Below are positions 12,601-25,300 of a DNA stretch of 64,000 bases, one piece after another. The translations under genes were made by a program, and so were the position numbers. The notes under the pieces were generated by a model that ran no database searches, was not told the DNA's origin, and saw nothing but the letters and a program-made list of their open reading frames with translations. How positions within the stretch are numbered: position 1 is the first letter of the stretch; every line of letters starts with the position of its first letter. Source of the DNA: Gordius sp. MW1 (lineage: Eukaryota > Nematomorpha > Gordioida > Gordea > Gordiidae); NCBI GenBank assembly GCA_964036665.1, contig OZ038528.1:23423245-23487244 (forward strand), given 5' to 3'.

Positions 12601-15254
12601 GAAGAGGGACAAGCCAGATTCCTTTTAGTAGCATATAGGCGGGTTTTTAAGTAAAGTAATAAAACTTCCTTCTAGTGGCTCTAAATTATAGCCCTGCACA
12701 AATTATTTTCTTATTTTTTGAGGTCGTTACGTAAGTGTGCAGCATTTTAAAGATTAGTCTCCGCTCAGATGATATATTAACAAAATAAGTGCTTTAATTT
12801 TTATTTGGGTAACTGTGCAAGATATAGAGGAAGCATGGGTATCAATTGTGTGTATCAAAATTTCTAATTATATATATTAATTGCTATGCAATTTATGGGC
12901 TCGTTTTTTGTTGTCCTTCCGTCTGTCCGTCCGTCCGTCCATCCCTATCTATTTGCATTGGGTATATTAGGTTATCGATTTTTTAAATTAATGCATGAGA
13001 AAGAGGTGCCTTACCCCTCATCTCTATCTCCCTCGCTGCGTTATTTTTTAAATTAATGCATAAGAGGTGCCCCACCCCTCATCTCTATCTCCCTCGGTGT
13101 GTTATATATAAGATTTGTTAAATTATCTATTATATAATAAACATAAATAAAACTTGTTTACTTTTAATTGCTATGCAATTTAACTAGTTATATAATAAAC
13201 ATAAATAAAAGTTGTTTACTTTTAATTGCTATGCAATTTAACTAGTTTTTGTTATATAATAAACATAGATAAAAGTTGTTTACTTTTAATGTTATGCAAT
13301 TTAACTAGTCATATAATAAACATAAATAAAAGTTGTTTACTTTTTAATTGCTATGCAATTTAACTAGTTTTGGGGTTAGAATCCCGGAGTTTTTTTGACT
13401 CTTATGATTGTTCTTGTTACTATCATTGACAATAAGAATTTTTGGCCGTCCGCTGGCTGCTGACCAATGAAAAAATGACCATTGGCCAAAATGTGATCGA
13501 AATTATTTTTTTCGTTTTTTTTGACTATTATGATTGTTCCTGTTTCTACCATTGCTATTATGACTTTTTGGCCGTCCGCTGGCTGCTGACCAATGTTATA
13601 TAATAAACATAAATAAAAGTTGTTTACTTTTAATTGCTATGCAATTTAACTAGTTTTTGGGTTAGAATCCCGTAGTTTTTTGACTCTTATGATTGTTCTT
13701 GTTACTATCATTGATAATAAGACTTTTTGGCCGTCCGTTGGCTGCTGACCAATGAAAAAAATGACCATTGGCCAAAATGTGAATCCGAGTTTATTTTTTC
13801 GTTTTTTTTGACTATTATGTTTGTTCCTGTTACTACCATTGCTATTATGACTTTTTGGCCGTCCGCTGGCTCCTGACCGATTGAAAAAATGACCATTGGC
13901 CAAAATGTGAATCGAAATTATTTTTTTCGTTTTTTTTTGACTATTATGATTGTTCCTGTTCCTACCATTGCTATTATGACTTTATGGCCGTCCGCTGGCT
14001 GCTGACCAATGGAATAAAATGACCATTGGCCAAAATGTGTTTCGAAAACTTTTTTTTCGTTTTTTTTTGACTATTATGAATTTATATCCACTTTTACCGT
14101 GTCCTGGCTGCTGACCAATGGAAAAAAATGTTCATTGGCCAAAATGTGATTCGAAAATTTCTTTTTCGTTTTTTTTACTCTTATGAATTTATATCCACTT
14201 TTACCGTGTGCTGGCTGCTGACCAATGGAAAAAAATGACCATTGGCCAAAGTGAGCATCAAAATTTTTTTTTCCGGTTTTTGGCTATCATTGACTTATAG
14301 AGTATCTGTTGGTACTGACTAATAGAGAAAAAGTGACCATTGGCCAAATTTTTGATTTTTTTAATTAAAAATTGTTCAAATTCAACAAAAAATTTCTCCC
14401 AACAATTCTGCAAATTCTTAACATTGTGTTGTTTTATAATATAATGTTTGTTAGACCCATAATCACTAAAGGCCATAAAAACTAATGTAATACGCAACTA
14501 GATGCAAACACTAAATCTAACCCTAACCCTTGCCTATATTACATTTTGCCTATAATGGAAAATTTGTATAAATAATTAATTAATCATTAGGCATTTAATA
14601 CCCCCCTATAGGCATTCTCGCCCCTTCCCACCTTTCTCTCCCATAAATTGCATAGCAAATATGATACATTTATACGAAGTACAGATGAGTCGTCCCCCCT
14701 TCCCTTCCCCTCTTCCCTTCCCCCCCTTCCCACGAGGGCCGAAGGCCCGAGTTTATTATATATATATATATTAATTTAAAGGTGAAATATCTTTTATAAC
14801 AATTCTATAAGCTGAATTTTTAGGCTTCTAACTAGATTAAATTTGTGTTATGTGCGCATCATCATATTTCCTAATATTTCTATTTAGGCGTCTTGTTTTA
14901 CCTTCACCCTCACTTGCCCGAAATACAGCACACCACCCAATTCGAGTTTATCTCAAAAGTAGGGTATCGCGTTTTGAAGAAAGGCGGTCATTTGTCCTAT
15001 TGCAATTTGCGCTCCTGGGACGACCATATGAAGACTTTCGAAAATAACATCATGAAAATGTTTGAGGTGAGTTTTCAAATTTTCCCCCCATAAATATTAA
15101 AATTACAATTTTATAGGAGACGCAATTAGAGAAATTGAAAGAAATCGGATTTTCCGATGATAACATTGAAATGGAATTAGAACAGGTGTCCGTGCCGGAA
15201 GATTGCAAATATTATTCGCACGAACAAGTGATGCTCGTAAAATTAACCAAATGA
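9651..15254 (+). CDS. GAMT-like SAM-dependent methyltransferase, four exons
   Basis: The exons, with matching phases, are 9651-10041, 12305-12514, 14888-15066 and 15117-15254, giving 305 residues. Residues 1-115 are a low-complexity, acidic extension with Lys patches (SNKRQNEE, LKKSKPH) and an Asp/Glu run (EEVDEDDLEDLPE). The remainder aligns end to end with guanidinoacetate N-methyltransferase: WEDSYV corresponds to the family's WETPYM, ILQIGFGTGIGAS is the SAM-binding glycine loop, EHFIVEDDDE the acidic ribose-binding strand, and YCNLRSW and EDCKYY are the conserved C-terminal motifs. GAMT makes creatine from guanidinoacetate. Here the YDTYP motif reads FYLHP, so the catalytic Asp (Asp134 of the rat enzyme) is Tyr, while the Glu in WE is kept. 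The substrate is therefore uncertain. Intron 1 contains MITEs and a HINE-B fragment; intron 2 is largely one HINE-A element. Possible poly(A) signal near 15730. Confidence 0.88.
10611..10739. mobile_element. hAT-type MITE, TAGTGTTGTAAAAACGG family (RepB)
   Basis: Inverted ends TAGTGTTGTAAAAACGGCT and AGCCGTTTTTCCAACACTA, with inverted TTTGGTCGAC/GTCGACTAAA-type motifs inside. The flanking octamers ATAAATCG and ATAGATAG match at 6 of 8 positions, consistent with an old hAT target duplication. Lies in intron 1 of the GAMT-like gene. Confidence 0.65.
11194..11379. mobile_element. RepB MITE copy
   Basis: Left end GGTTGTGAAAACGGCTGGG, right end CCCAGTCGTTTTTACAACACTA, with two internal GGTCGAC motifs in each orientation. 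The open frames on both strands here reflect the palindrome and are not genes. Confidence 0.65.
12111..12260 (-). mobile_element. HINE-B fragment beside GAMT-like exon 2
   Basis: Begins TTAATTGCTATGCAATTTATGGGC and continues with CCGTCCGTCC, a segment shared with 16504-16698 and 23818-25170 (GGCTGTGGACTTATGCTTCTG, TTTCGCAAATACACTAG). The hairpin end is missing. It stops about 50 bp before the splice acceptor of exon 2 (12305). Confidence 0.55.
12877..14753 (-). mobile_element. HINE-A copy 2, inside intron 2 of the GAMT-like gene
   Basis: Opposite orientation to copy 1: starts TAATTGCTATGCAATTTATGGGC and ends at the hairpin CGAGGGCCGAAGGCCCG (about 14732-14750). It carries CCGTCC runs, four 60-bp units with AATTGCTATGCAATTTAACT and about six of the 110-bp TTGGCCAATGG units. 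It shows the uninterrupted site into which the MITE of copy 1 inserted. Confidence 0.6.
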
Positions 15255-16356
15255 GCCGAAGAACAACGCGTCAATCACCATCGACGTGTTTGACGGTTTA
15301 ACACTTCTTTTCCAACTCATTTAAGCGCACCCGCGTTTCAAAAACGTAGCGGTCTCGCAGTCTTATACCATGATCTTTCAAAACACATAGCATCATTATC
15401 CTTACCTTTAAATTAAGTACCATTGATATTTATTTTAGAAAAATGTTTCGCGTTATATTTTATTACAATTATTCGTTTCTCACAATTTTGTAGTGACTAA
15501 AAATCAAGTTTATTTACTATGCACCCCTCCCTCATTTGTACATGTCGTAATTTAGTTATGTCGATTGCTAATTCGGTAGATTTTTTGATTTTAACAAGTA
15601 CAGACTATATAAACGTATATGTAGTTTTTTAATTTATCATTAAAAGCGATATATTAAAAATACACTTTATCCTTATTTATAAAAAGTTTTCGATTTTAAC
15701 ACACATGGGACTAGTTTTTGATGTATATAAATAAATGACATTAATAATGTCTGTGTGTCTCTTCTGAAAACTGTTTGAACCAAATTTTAACCTGATGCAC
15801 TCAAGATAGAAGTTATAAGGAGTTAGTCTTTTTACATCTTATTATTAAATTAAAATTTCATAATAAAATTTAATGCGTTAAAACTTACCCAGGTACTAAT
15901 GACTAATTGGGCCATTTATACATAAACTTAGGAAAATTGTTTAAATGTAAAACTTTAATAAATTTATATCTTATAAATTAATATATTTAAGGTAATAGAC
16001 TCTGTTAGAGTTTACCAAAAAAGAAACTTAGTAATACCATTTATTTAATGTATCAAAACATTTAGCCAAATTAGACTAGAAAATATATTTTTACAAATAA
16101 GGCGTTCTCTGTCCATTGTATAAAAATAAAAACTGATTGCGTGTGATTGGATATAAAAACTGAAAACACGTTTAAAAAAACTATGAAAATAACTAAAATT
16201 TTAGAATTAAATACTTCACGATACAGGTGCAACAATACGAATAAAAAAAGCAATATAAAAATAACTTAAATTTTAAATAACAAATCGTGTGGAAATAGTA
16301 TAGGCAATTGCCGAAATGAGGATTTCTGTCAAGTAAAGGCCAACCATTGAAGAAGT
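15255..16356. other. Intergenic between convergent genes
   Basis: AT-rich sequence between the stop of the GAMT-like gene and the stop of the minus-strand five-exon gene. It should hold both 3' UTRs and poly(A) sites; AATAAA-like strings are frequent, so no single site can be chosen. No further gene is seen. Confidence 0.5.
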
Positions 16357-19300
16357 TCAAAAATCTTCGTAAAGTTCGGGCTCTGCTAGTGGTGCAACTA
16401 AAATTTATAAAAAAATATATATAGACTAGACAAGTTGTCAAAAGAAATTTATATATAAAGGTAATCAGCCGGGTTCAAAAACAAAATTTACAATAAAATT
16501 AATGCTTGGGCGAGGTCAAAAAAATTTAAGTCAGTCACGGGCATTAGCTAGTCTATATGCCAACACAAAATAAAAGTCTTTTACAAAAGCATAGGTCCAC
16601 AGCCATTAAAAATCCATATAAGTTTCCATGGCAATTAATAAAAAAGTACATGTTGCACAGGACGGACGAACAAAAACGAGCCCATAAACTGCAATTAAAA
16701 TTAATATGGTGGTAAAATAATTTTAAACCTAATTTATTTAATAATACATAATTTATTTTAAAAGTTACAGGTTTAGTTAATTTGAAACGTAGCTACCATT
16801 TTTTAGTGTAATATTATTAACCCTATTTTTTAATGCCAATCAATTTTAAACGAGAACTAATAATAGAACAAATCGCTATTACCCCAACAAAATCCTTATG
16901 GTCTAGTAATGTAAAAAAACAAAAGGGTTATAGACATGGGCATATTAGGGAGGGGCAAAATCATTTTTTGAAATTTTAGCCATAATTTTAATATATTTCA
17001 ACATTTTTTTGGATTTAAAGGGGGGCAGCCGCCCCTCCCTGCCCCCCCCCTTGGCTACGCCCATGGTTATAGATCAGGTTTTGACTTGGTCTATTTTTCA
17101 AAAACGACCAAAGGCTTTTGGTCTGTTTTCTTTAGTCAACCTTTACGCTTAGTCCTTTGTTTTGGTTAAGTCGACTAACAAAAGCCAGGCCTTTGTACGA
17201 CACTAATACGATCGCGATTAGCTGGCTGTGAGGTGTTAAGTCTATTTAAGTGCTTCTATAAAAAGTGCGGATTTTTAACAAATAAACTTTTAAAAAAAAA
17301 CAAAAAAAAAATTTAAGTGCTTCTATAAAAAGTATCGTAAAAACGGCTGGGCTTCGTTTGGTCGATCAAACATAAAAGACCAAATATTTTTTGGTCTATT
17401 TTCTTATTCGCATAAACAGTCCAAAGATTTTTTGGTCAAGCCATTGGTCTGTTTACATTTACCAGGCGTTTTTACAACACTTCTATATAAACCCCTCCCC
17501 CTAATGAAAGTAGGACCAAAAATTTAAAGTTTAGCATTCTCTTCCCCCCTACGAATCTTTGTAATAGGATAGAGCTAAATTATTTTGGATATAATTAAAA
17601 ATTAATTATGCTAGGACAAAAATAAACCTTTATTTATAATAGGTGAAATTTATTTAATTAAAATTTTATCGATTAATTTGCAAGTTATTGACGTTTGAAA
17701 AGGTCAAAATTGCTGTTTTAGCAATTTTGACAGCAAATAATTCGCAAACTTAACGCACGGGGAAAAGAATGAAAAAATATATTCGTGTTCACCGCGAAAA
17801 ACTCTACCAAAATCTGCAAACAATTTGTCGATAGATTTTTCTTGTTACACCGTTTAATTGACAGCAATTTAATTGTCATTTCTTTAAAAACATGTATCAT
17901 CCTTTGAGCGCTGCAAAATGGAATTTCTTCGGCCCGAGCCCGAATTTTTTTGATCAGGCCCGAGCCGACTTTTTTGAGTAAATTTATAAAAAAAAATTAC
18001 CAACCACCCGCACCGCACCCTATCATTTAACATAAAAATATTTGGTCTCCTCTAAATAGCCTACTCAACAAAAGAATTAGTAAAAAGTGGTAAAAAATCT
18101 TTAGCTAAATTTTGCCTCGAGCCGGACCGATGGGCTTCGGACGGCCCGTGGAGGGCTCTAATCATCATCACACGTATATTAATTTGGAAAAATATTTAGC
18201 GAATTACCTTGACCATCGAGATCCAGTTTACTAAGAGCAGCCCCGTCTCCACCTAAAACACCCTCTAAACAATCTTGGCTGCAACCTAAATGCAAAGATT
18301 TGCAAAACGAGAATATATAGAATTTTTTAAAATACGGTCCAATGACTTGATGGGTAGCTTTATTTCAAAATTAGTATATAGGATAAAACGAGGGTAAAAA
18401 AAAGTCATAGCACAAATTTTAAGTGAAATATAAAAACTTATTTGGAAATTTATTTAGCTAAAAATAACGAAACTAAAATTTAAAAATATATAATGTAACA
18501 TATAAAAACAAAGATGAATTGATTAAGACAGCACTTCCCACCACCATGTTTTCAAGTAAGCCGATATTAATTTAGTTATTTTAAGCAAATTTAGGCCTTT
18601 CGGCGTTAAACAAATTGATTCGACTCACAACTTTCTTGAATTAAGTTGCATTATAATAAAAAAACGAGTTAAAATAAAGATTTTCACGAGCATTATAAGT
18701 AATGATTAACGTTATCAATAGCAATTTCAATGAAATAATTGAAAAGATTACTTATTTTAAACGAAAATACAACGAGAACAAAAATTAGTAAGTGGAGAAC
18801 TTGCCTTTGAGTTTCTTATTATGGGGCATCAAATGTACTGTAATAGAAGTTTTAAGTAGGCCCTAAAAATATCTTTTTAGCTTAAAAATGAAAAGTTTGA
18901 ATACCTAAGGATCCGGGCTAAATTTTTCATAAATTGATAAATTTCAAACTAAATTAATCTTATCAATATTCTAAACAAAAAATTTAAAAAATATAAATTA
19001 AAAATCGATTTGTTAATTAGTCATATTTACAAAACTTATGCTTTAGTAGGGACATAGGGGGTAGGGGGAATGGCCCCCCTTCCGGCTTCTTTAAGGACAT
19101 AGAGATTATCATGTATTCTATTTATCAATGATGCTTTAATGGTCAAAAGCAAATGTGGTCCCTAGGGTATATACATCATGAATTATTATCGATTGATAAA
19201 TGAGGGGCGTCTTATTGTATTATATTGGTGTTGCAAAAATGGCAAAAGTTATTTGGTCCGTTTTTCTTAGACGACCTCTAGGCTTAGTCGAAATTTGAAA

Positions 19301-22300
19301 AAACAGACCAGTCGACCGTTAGTGTTAGTTAAACCAAGGGTCGACCAAACAAAACCCAGCCAATCGATATAAAATAGCCAGTGAAAATAAATTCACCCCT
19401 TAGGTCCCCATTTCGGTTAGAAGAGTCGAAAGGCTTAGGACAGCTGTTGGCGCAGCATCCATCCCTAAAATCAGCTGCCCCGTAGTAAAGATAATCTTGG
19501 GAGTGTTCGGCAGAAAATATGGATTCATTATCTGGATCATCATCCTTTGAAAATACATTCATTGAAATTTTATTAATTATTTTAAATTATATATATATAA
19601 TCCAAAATTTAGATATAATGACTATTTTTGTTATACGTAGTTATATATATTTGATTTGAGTTAAGCATCAAAATAACATTAACTAAGAATAAAAATTAAT
19701 TAAAATAACTTAGAAATATGCGATCAATTAGCTTCTTCCAATATTTTATATTTAAATTTTTTCCCCCAGTGACATGGGCGTAGCCAAAGGGGGGGGGGCA
19801 GGGAGGGGCGGCTGTCCCTTTTTAAATTCAAAAACTTGTTGAAATTTATTGAAGTTATGGCTAAAATTTAAAAAAATAATCACTTTGCCCCTCCCAATAT
19901 CATTATTGCCCCCCTCCATTCCAATGCTGGCTACGCCCATGCCAGGAGATCAAATCATTATGTGCTAAGACAAGCTTACAGTATGTTAACATCGACGACG
20001 CCATATGAAGAAAGCTTAATTTTTATCATAAAAAGCTATTATCGGCGATCGGAATCTGCAATTAAATCGGTGTTTTATAGCGATTTATTATTCATCATTT
20101 CAGTGAATTTTAAAAAGTTTTCTGACTTAGGGGGGAGGGGGGGGGTAACAATGCCCCACCTGGCTAAGCCTATTTGCAACGAGTCAATTTAATTAGATTT
20201 TTCCTCAAATCAGGGTAGGGGGGGGGCGTAATATAAGCCCCCAACTTTAGGGTTTGCAATAGGGCTGTAAAAACGGCTGATGGGTTTTTTGAGTCGTAAT
20301 TTTTTTAGTAAGGTTTTTTGATCTGTTTTTATTAGTCGACCAGACTTAGTCGATATTCGAAAAACAGACCAGATTCGACCGGTACTCTTAAACTAAAGGT
20401 CGACCAAACAAAATTCAGGTCTTTTAGCGAGAGGCCTTACGTTAAAAGCTGTTATGGAGTGGTCATGGCACATTTCGTAGCTATCGTCACGTTTAGTATA
20501 GTAGGTGGGTTGGTTGAGGTGGGGGGAATGAAGGGATTCTTGGCCACATGAGTATGAATCCATGGGCAGCAGCATTTGATAGGAATCAGATCCACCGTTA
20601 GAAGAATGAGCTGTAGGAATTTAGAAATTTATTTTCGCAATCGATATACTTTATAATCAATAAATTACTAGAGCCTTGGGTTAGTGGTTCTAAAGTATAA
20701 TTAGAAAAGGTGTCAAAGATTTATGTAAGACCAACTAATGATCGTCTTTAAAAATTTAATGTAGTACCTAGTGAAGTTAATTTTTGTCAACCACCCCAAA
20801 ATTGTTCTTTCGAATTACCGTGCGACCCGAAAGCATTTTGAAATTTTCAACCGGACCCGACCTGGCCCGAAAGCGTTTAAATATTTTAAACCGAATCCCT
20901 CCCTAACACGTTTCAAATTTTGGTATCCGACGCGAGAGTTAGAAAAATTGCGGTGCGTAAAATTTAATCGATAAATTAAAATGCGATTTATGAAACTAAT
21001 TGATACCACAAATTTTTATTACCAACTTTTTTGAATATCATTTATTATAATGGTTAAATACAATAGTATCTACAATAACGGGTAGCAATTAATTTGAATT
21101 CTACAGTTTTGCAATGAACCATTGAATAAATTTAAACTTACTTTTATTTGGTTTATGAATACATATTTATGTAGTTTAAATTAAGAATGAACTACCACTT
21201 CACATTATTTAAATACAAATAAAAAATATTATTTTGTTGATATATTTTACCATTCACGAATCGAATTTAAATTTGCGTCCAAATTATCAGAAATTTAATT
21301 AACTAAATGGATGATATGACACATTTCGATATTAATTAAAAGATATTATACATAATAATATTAATTTAAAAGAAATGTCCGGTGTAGTTTGCCATGCAAG
21401 ATTTATAACTTTTGACCCGACACTTTAAATCCAACCCGACCCGAAGACATTTCAAAGGTCGCCCGTGCGGGTCTCTAGCGTAAGGTTGGCTATTGCCGCC
21501 GAAAATTCATCTCAATACTCCCATTCCATGAAATTGGATGAAATTGAGGTTTTAAGCTTCAAAATAGAACTAATCAATTTTATTCTGATTTTATGTTTAG
21601 CGCTTTGTTCGATTTTTTTGGTTAAGTCTTTTGGCGATTATCACTCTTTATAGATCCTACCCAAAATACTGTAAGAAATCTTTTAAACGCTAGCTTTAAA
21701 TTTGGCATGTTTAAATAGTATTAAAACTACGCTTGAAATTCAAAGACTACAATACATAAACTGCTCATGTCATATGTTTTATATGGTAAAATTTGTATCA
21801 TTAAATCCACCATTTTAAATTTGGCAAACTCCTATATCTTTCTGCAGGGTCCCACATTGTTCAAACATAAAAGTGAATTTACCTTACTTATTGTGATTAA
21901 TAAATAAAATCCAATATTAATAAATTAACATCACATCATCACAGTATTTTTATTTTTTTAATGAATTGTATAAATGATATATACATTTTAAAATGCTGTT
22001 TTTAATATGAGAACAAATTATTGTGCTCAGTAATTATTTTATTTTTTGCTCAGTCGAATATTCAAATGCTCAGTAGAATAAACAAATGCTCAGTAGAATA
22101 ATTAAATGCTCAGTAGAATAATTAAAGGCTCAGTAGATAATTTAATGTTCAGTAATTTAATTATTTGTTCAGTGTAATATTCATTTGTTCAGTTTTTTAT
22201 TCAAATCTTGCTCAGTAATTTTTTTATTTATGCAAAGTAACTAAGAATTAGTTTTTAAAATAAAATCCTAGAGCGAGATTCGAACCAAAGATATCCAAGA

Positions 22301-25300
22301 GTCTTGCGTGTTTCCCATGGAGGCAAAGTGCTCGCCTGAAAAATGGTTTATTTTTGTTTATATGTTAATTAAAATAAATTTTATTTCATAAACTACCTCC
22401 TCCAAGTGCAATTGTCTATCGTTTTGTAAACAATATATTTGCAAACATGTCGTTGGGGTATCAATTAAACTTAAATTTTGCCAACCACCTAAAGAAGCCA
22501 AAAGTGTGCCTACATGGCAAAAAAGAAAACGAGGCAGACCCTCAAAGGCTAAATCAGCCTTTATTGTTCAGTAATGGTAAGTTTAGATTATTTAACATTG
22601 ATTTAGGTTTTTGAAATGAAAGTTGTCTCCAAAATTTGTCTATTTTTCATTTTAAATTGTTAATTATTATTATTTATCTGTATTTGTAAATCTTTGTGAT
22701 TATATTCAAAAAAATTTTATATTTTCCCTTTGATTGAGAAATCTCAACAAAATTTGCAAAAAAATACATTATAAACATGTAAACTTAAGAAGGGAAAGGC
22801 AGAGCATTTAGAATTGGAATTATAGGTCATTACTTTTTATAGCTTTTTTAACTTGCCATTTATTTATTTGAATTGAGAGAAGGGAGGACTTAAAGGGAAA
22901 AAATTCAAGACACTAAGATACCTTATAACCTTTAAAAATTTAACAATCAAAATAAACTATTTCAATTTCCACACATTCAATTTAACTTTATTTTTACAAA
23001 ATATTAGTGCTAAATAGATTAAGATTGAGTATTATTTATTAAAACTACTGAGCATTTTTTTGAAAATACTGAGCATTTTGGATTTATAACTGAGCAATAT
23101 TATGATTATTTACTGAGCATTGGATTTATAACTGAGCAATATTAAGATTATTAACTGAGCATTTTGGATTTATAACTGAGCAATATTAAGATTATTTACT
23201 GAGCATTTTTGAATTTTTTACTGAGCACATTATTAAAATACTGATATTTTACTGAGCATTTTTGATTTTTTAACTGAGCATTTAAATAACATCCTTTTAA
23301 CATTAATTGCTATGCAATTTATGCTTTAACTAGTTCAATATTTTGTTCATTACGTTTCAAAAACACTTCAATTTTAGTCCAATCTTATTTGTGCACATTT
23401 AAAAATGGAGGAAAAACGGTACACATAAATTAAACGTTGATGAGCAGTCTATCTAGTCTATGATGTTTCTACCATTAAATATACAATTTATCTAGGAGGG
23501 GACGGGGACAATCATGGGCGTACCCAGGTTTTAAATTGGGGGGGGGGGCAAAACGTTTAAAAGTTCATTTAGAGGAGGGCAAAACATAAATTTTTTTAAT
23601 TTTTCAATGTTTTTGCATTGAAATTTTTTTTTTCGTAAATTAGGGGGCGCCCCCCCCCCCCTGCGTACGCCCATTGGGGACAATTAGTAAAAACCATTAT
23701 GATTTGTGACAATCAAAACAAAATGATTTCGATATGGGCTAATAATGCCTAAATGTTGATATCTAGTTGTTAAAATAGCGGATTGAGGTTAAACAAAATT
23801 CTGAATAATTTTATTTGGGCTCGGGCGAGGTCGAAAAAATTGAAGGCAATCAGCGGGCATTAGCTAGTGTATTTGCGAAAGCAAAAAAAAAAGTCTTTTA
23901 CAAAAGCATAAGTCCACAGTAGAGAACTGCAAAGTCACTTTTTTTCAATCCGAACCCGACCCGACCCGAAATCATTTTCAAATTTTCTACCCGGACCCGA
24001 CCCGACCCGAAATCATTTTCAAATTTTCTACCCGGACCCGACCCGACCCGAAATCATTTTCAAATTTTCTACCCAAATTCGACCCGACCCGAAAGCATTT
24101 TAAAAATTTCAACCCGAACCCGACCCGACCCGAAAAATTATAAAAAAATTACTTTCGAGCTCGAAAATTGCCGTGTGTAAAATTAAATCGACTAATAAAA
24201 GCCATGATGATTTGTATTCTTTAAAGGGGATGGTGAAAAAAAACTCATAATTATTTATCTATATTTAGTTTCCTAATATCAAGTAAACTGCTCATATGTT
24301 ATAGATTTGAGACAACTATTTAACATCCATTTATTGTTATTATGAAACCATTAATATATAGCTGATTATAATCAATATAGTAAATAAGATGAAATTTATA
24401 GTGACTGTCCAAATGTTTTAAGTTTGAAGTACAATTTAAGATAAATTCATTTGATATGAAACTTTAAAATAATTATAAGGTATTATAAAAAAAATTGCAC
24501 ATGAAAAATTTATAAAATTATAACTTACTTTTAAGTTGGTGTATGTATTAAATGTAATTTAAATTAACGATGAGGATTAGCTAAAACTTCACTGTTAACA
24601 CTAAAATATTTTGAAATATAACTTTATTGAAATACTTTACCTTTTAATAGTCAAATTAAAAACAGGAGTAATTTATGTAGTTTGAATTAGTGATGAGAAT
24701 TAGCTAGCACTTCAGAGTTTGGAGTTTTAAAATTTAAAAAAAGAGGAAGAGAATTAAATAAATGAATGATCCAAATTAATTGTGCATTTCGATATTTAAA
24801 AACACTCTTTGCTTAGCAATTAACATTAATTAAAAAAATAGGTCTCGCGTGTTTTAATGTATAAACCTTGGACCCGACTCTATAAATTTGACCCGACCCG
24901 ACCCGAAAGCATTTTCAAATTTTTTACCCGGACCCGACCCGACCCGAAATAATTTTCAAATTTTCTACCCGGACCCGACCCGAAATCATTTTCAAATTTT
25001 CTACCCGAACTCGACCCGACCCGAGGTCGGGTCGGGTCGGGTCACCCGTGCAGTTCTCTAGCCACAGCCATTAAAAACCCGTATAAGTTTCCACGGCAAT
25101 TATACTAAAAATTACAAGTTGGACAGGACGGACAACCAAAACGAGCCCATAGATTGCATAGCAATTTATTAAATTAATAAAAAATTATATTTACAAATAA
25201 AAATGATCATATTTATGTAAAATGAATATTAAATAAATTACTTTTAATCAGCAGTTCCTCGTCTGCTTTTAAATCGATTGATCGATCGGTGACGGAGACG

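Noticed and set aside
22262..22340. tRNA-like string on the minus strand (GGTTCGAATCTCGC with an anticodon-arm-like segment)
   Set aside because: The T-stem does not pair, no A-box is visible and the acceptor ends do not match. At best it is a decayed tRNA-derived fragment.
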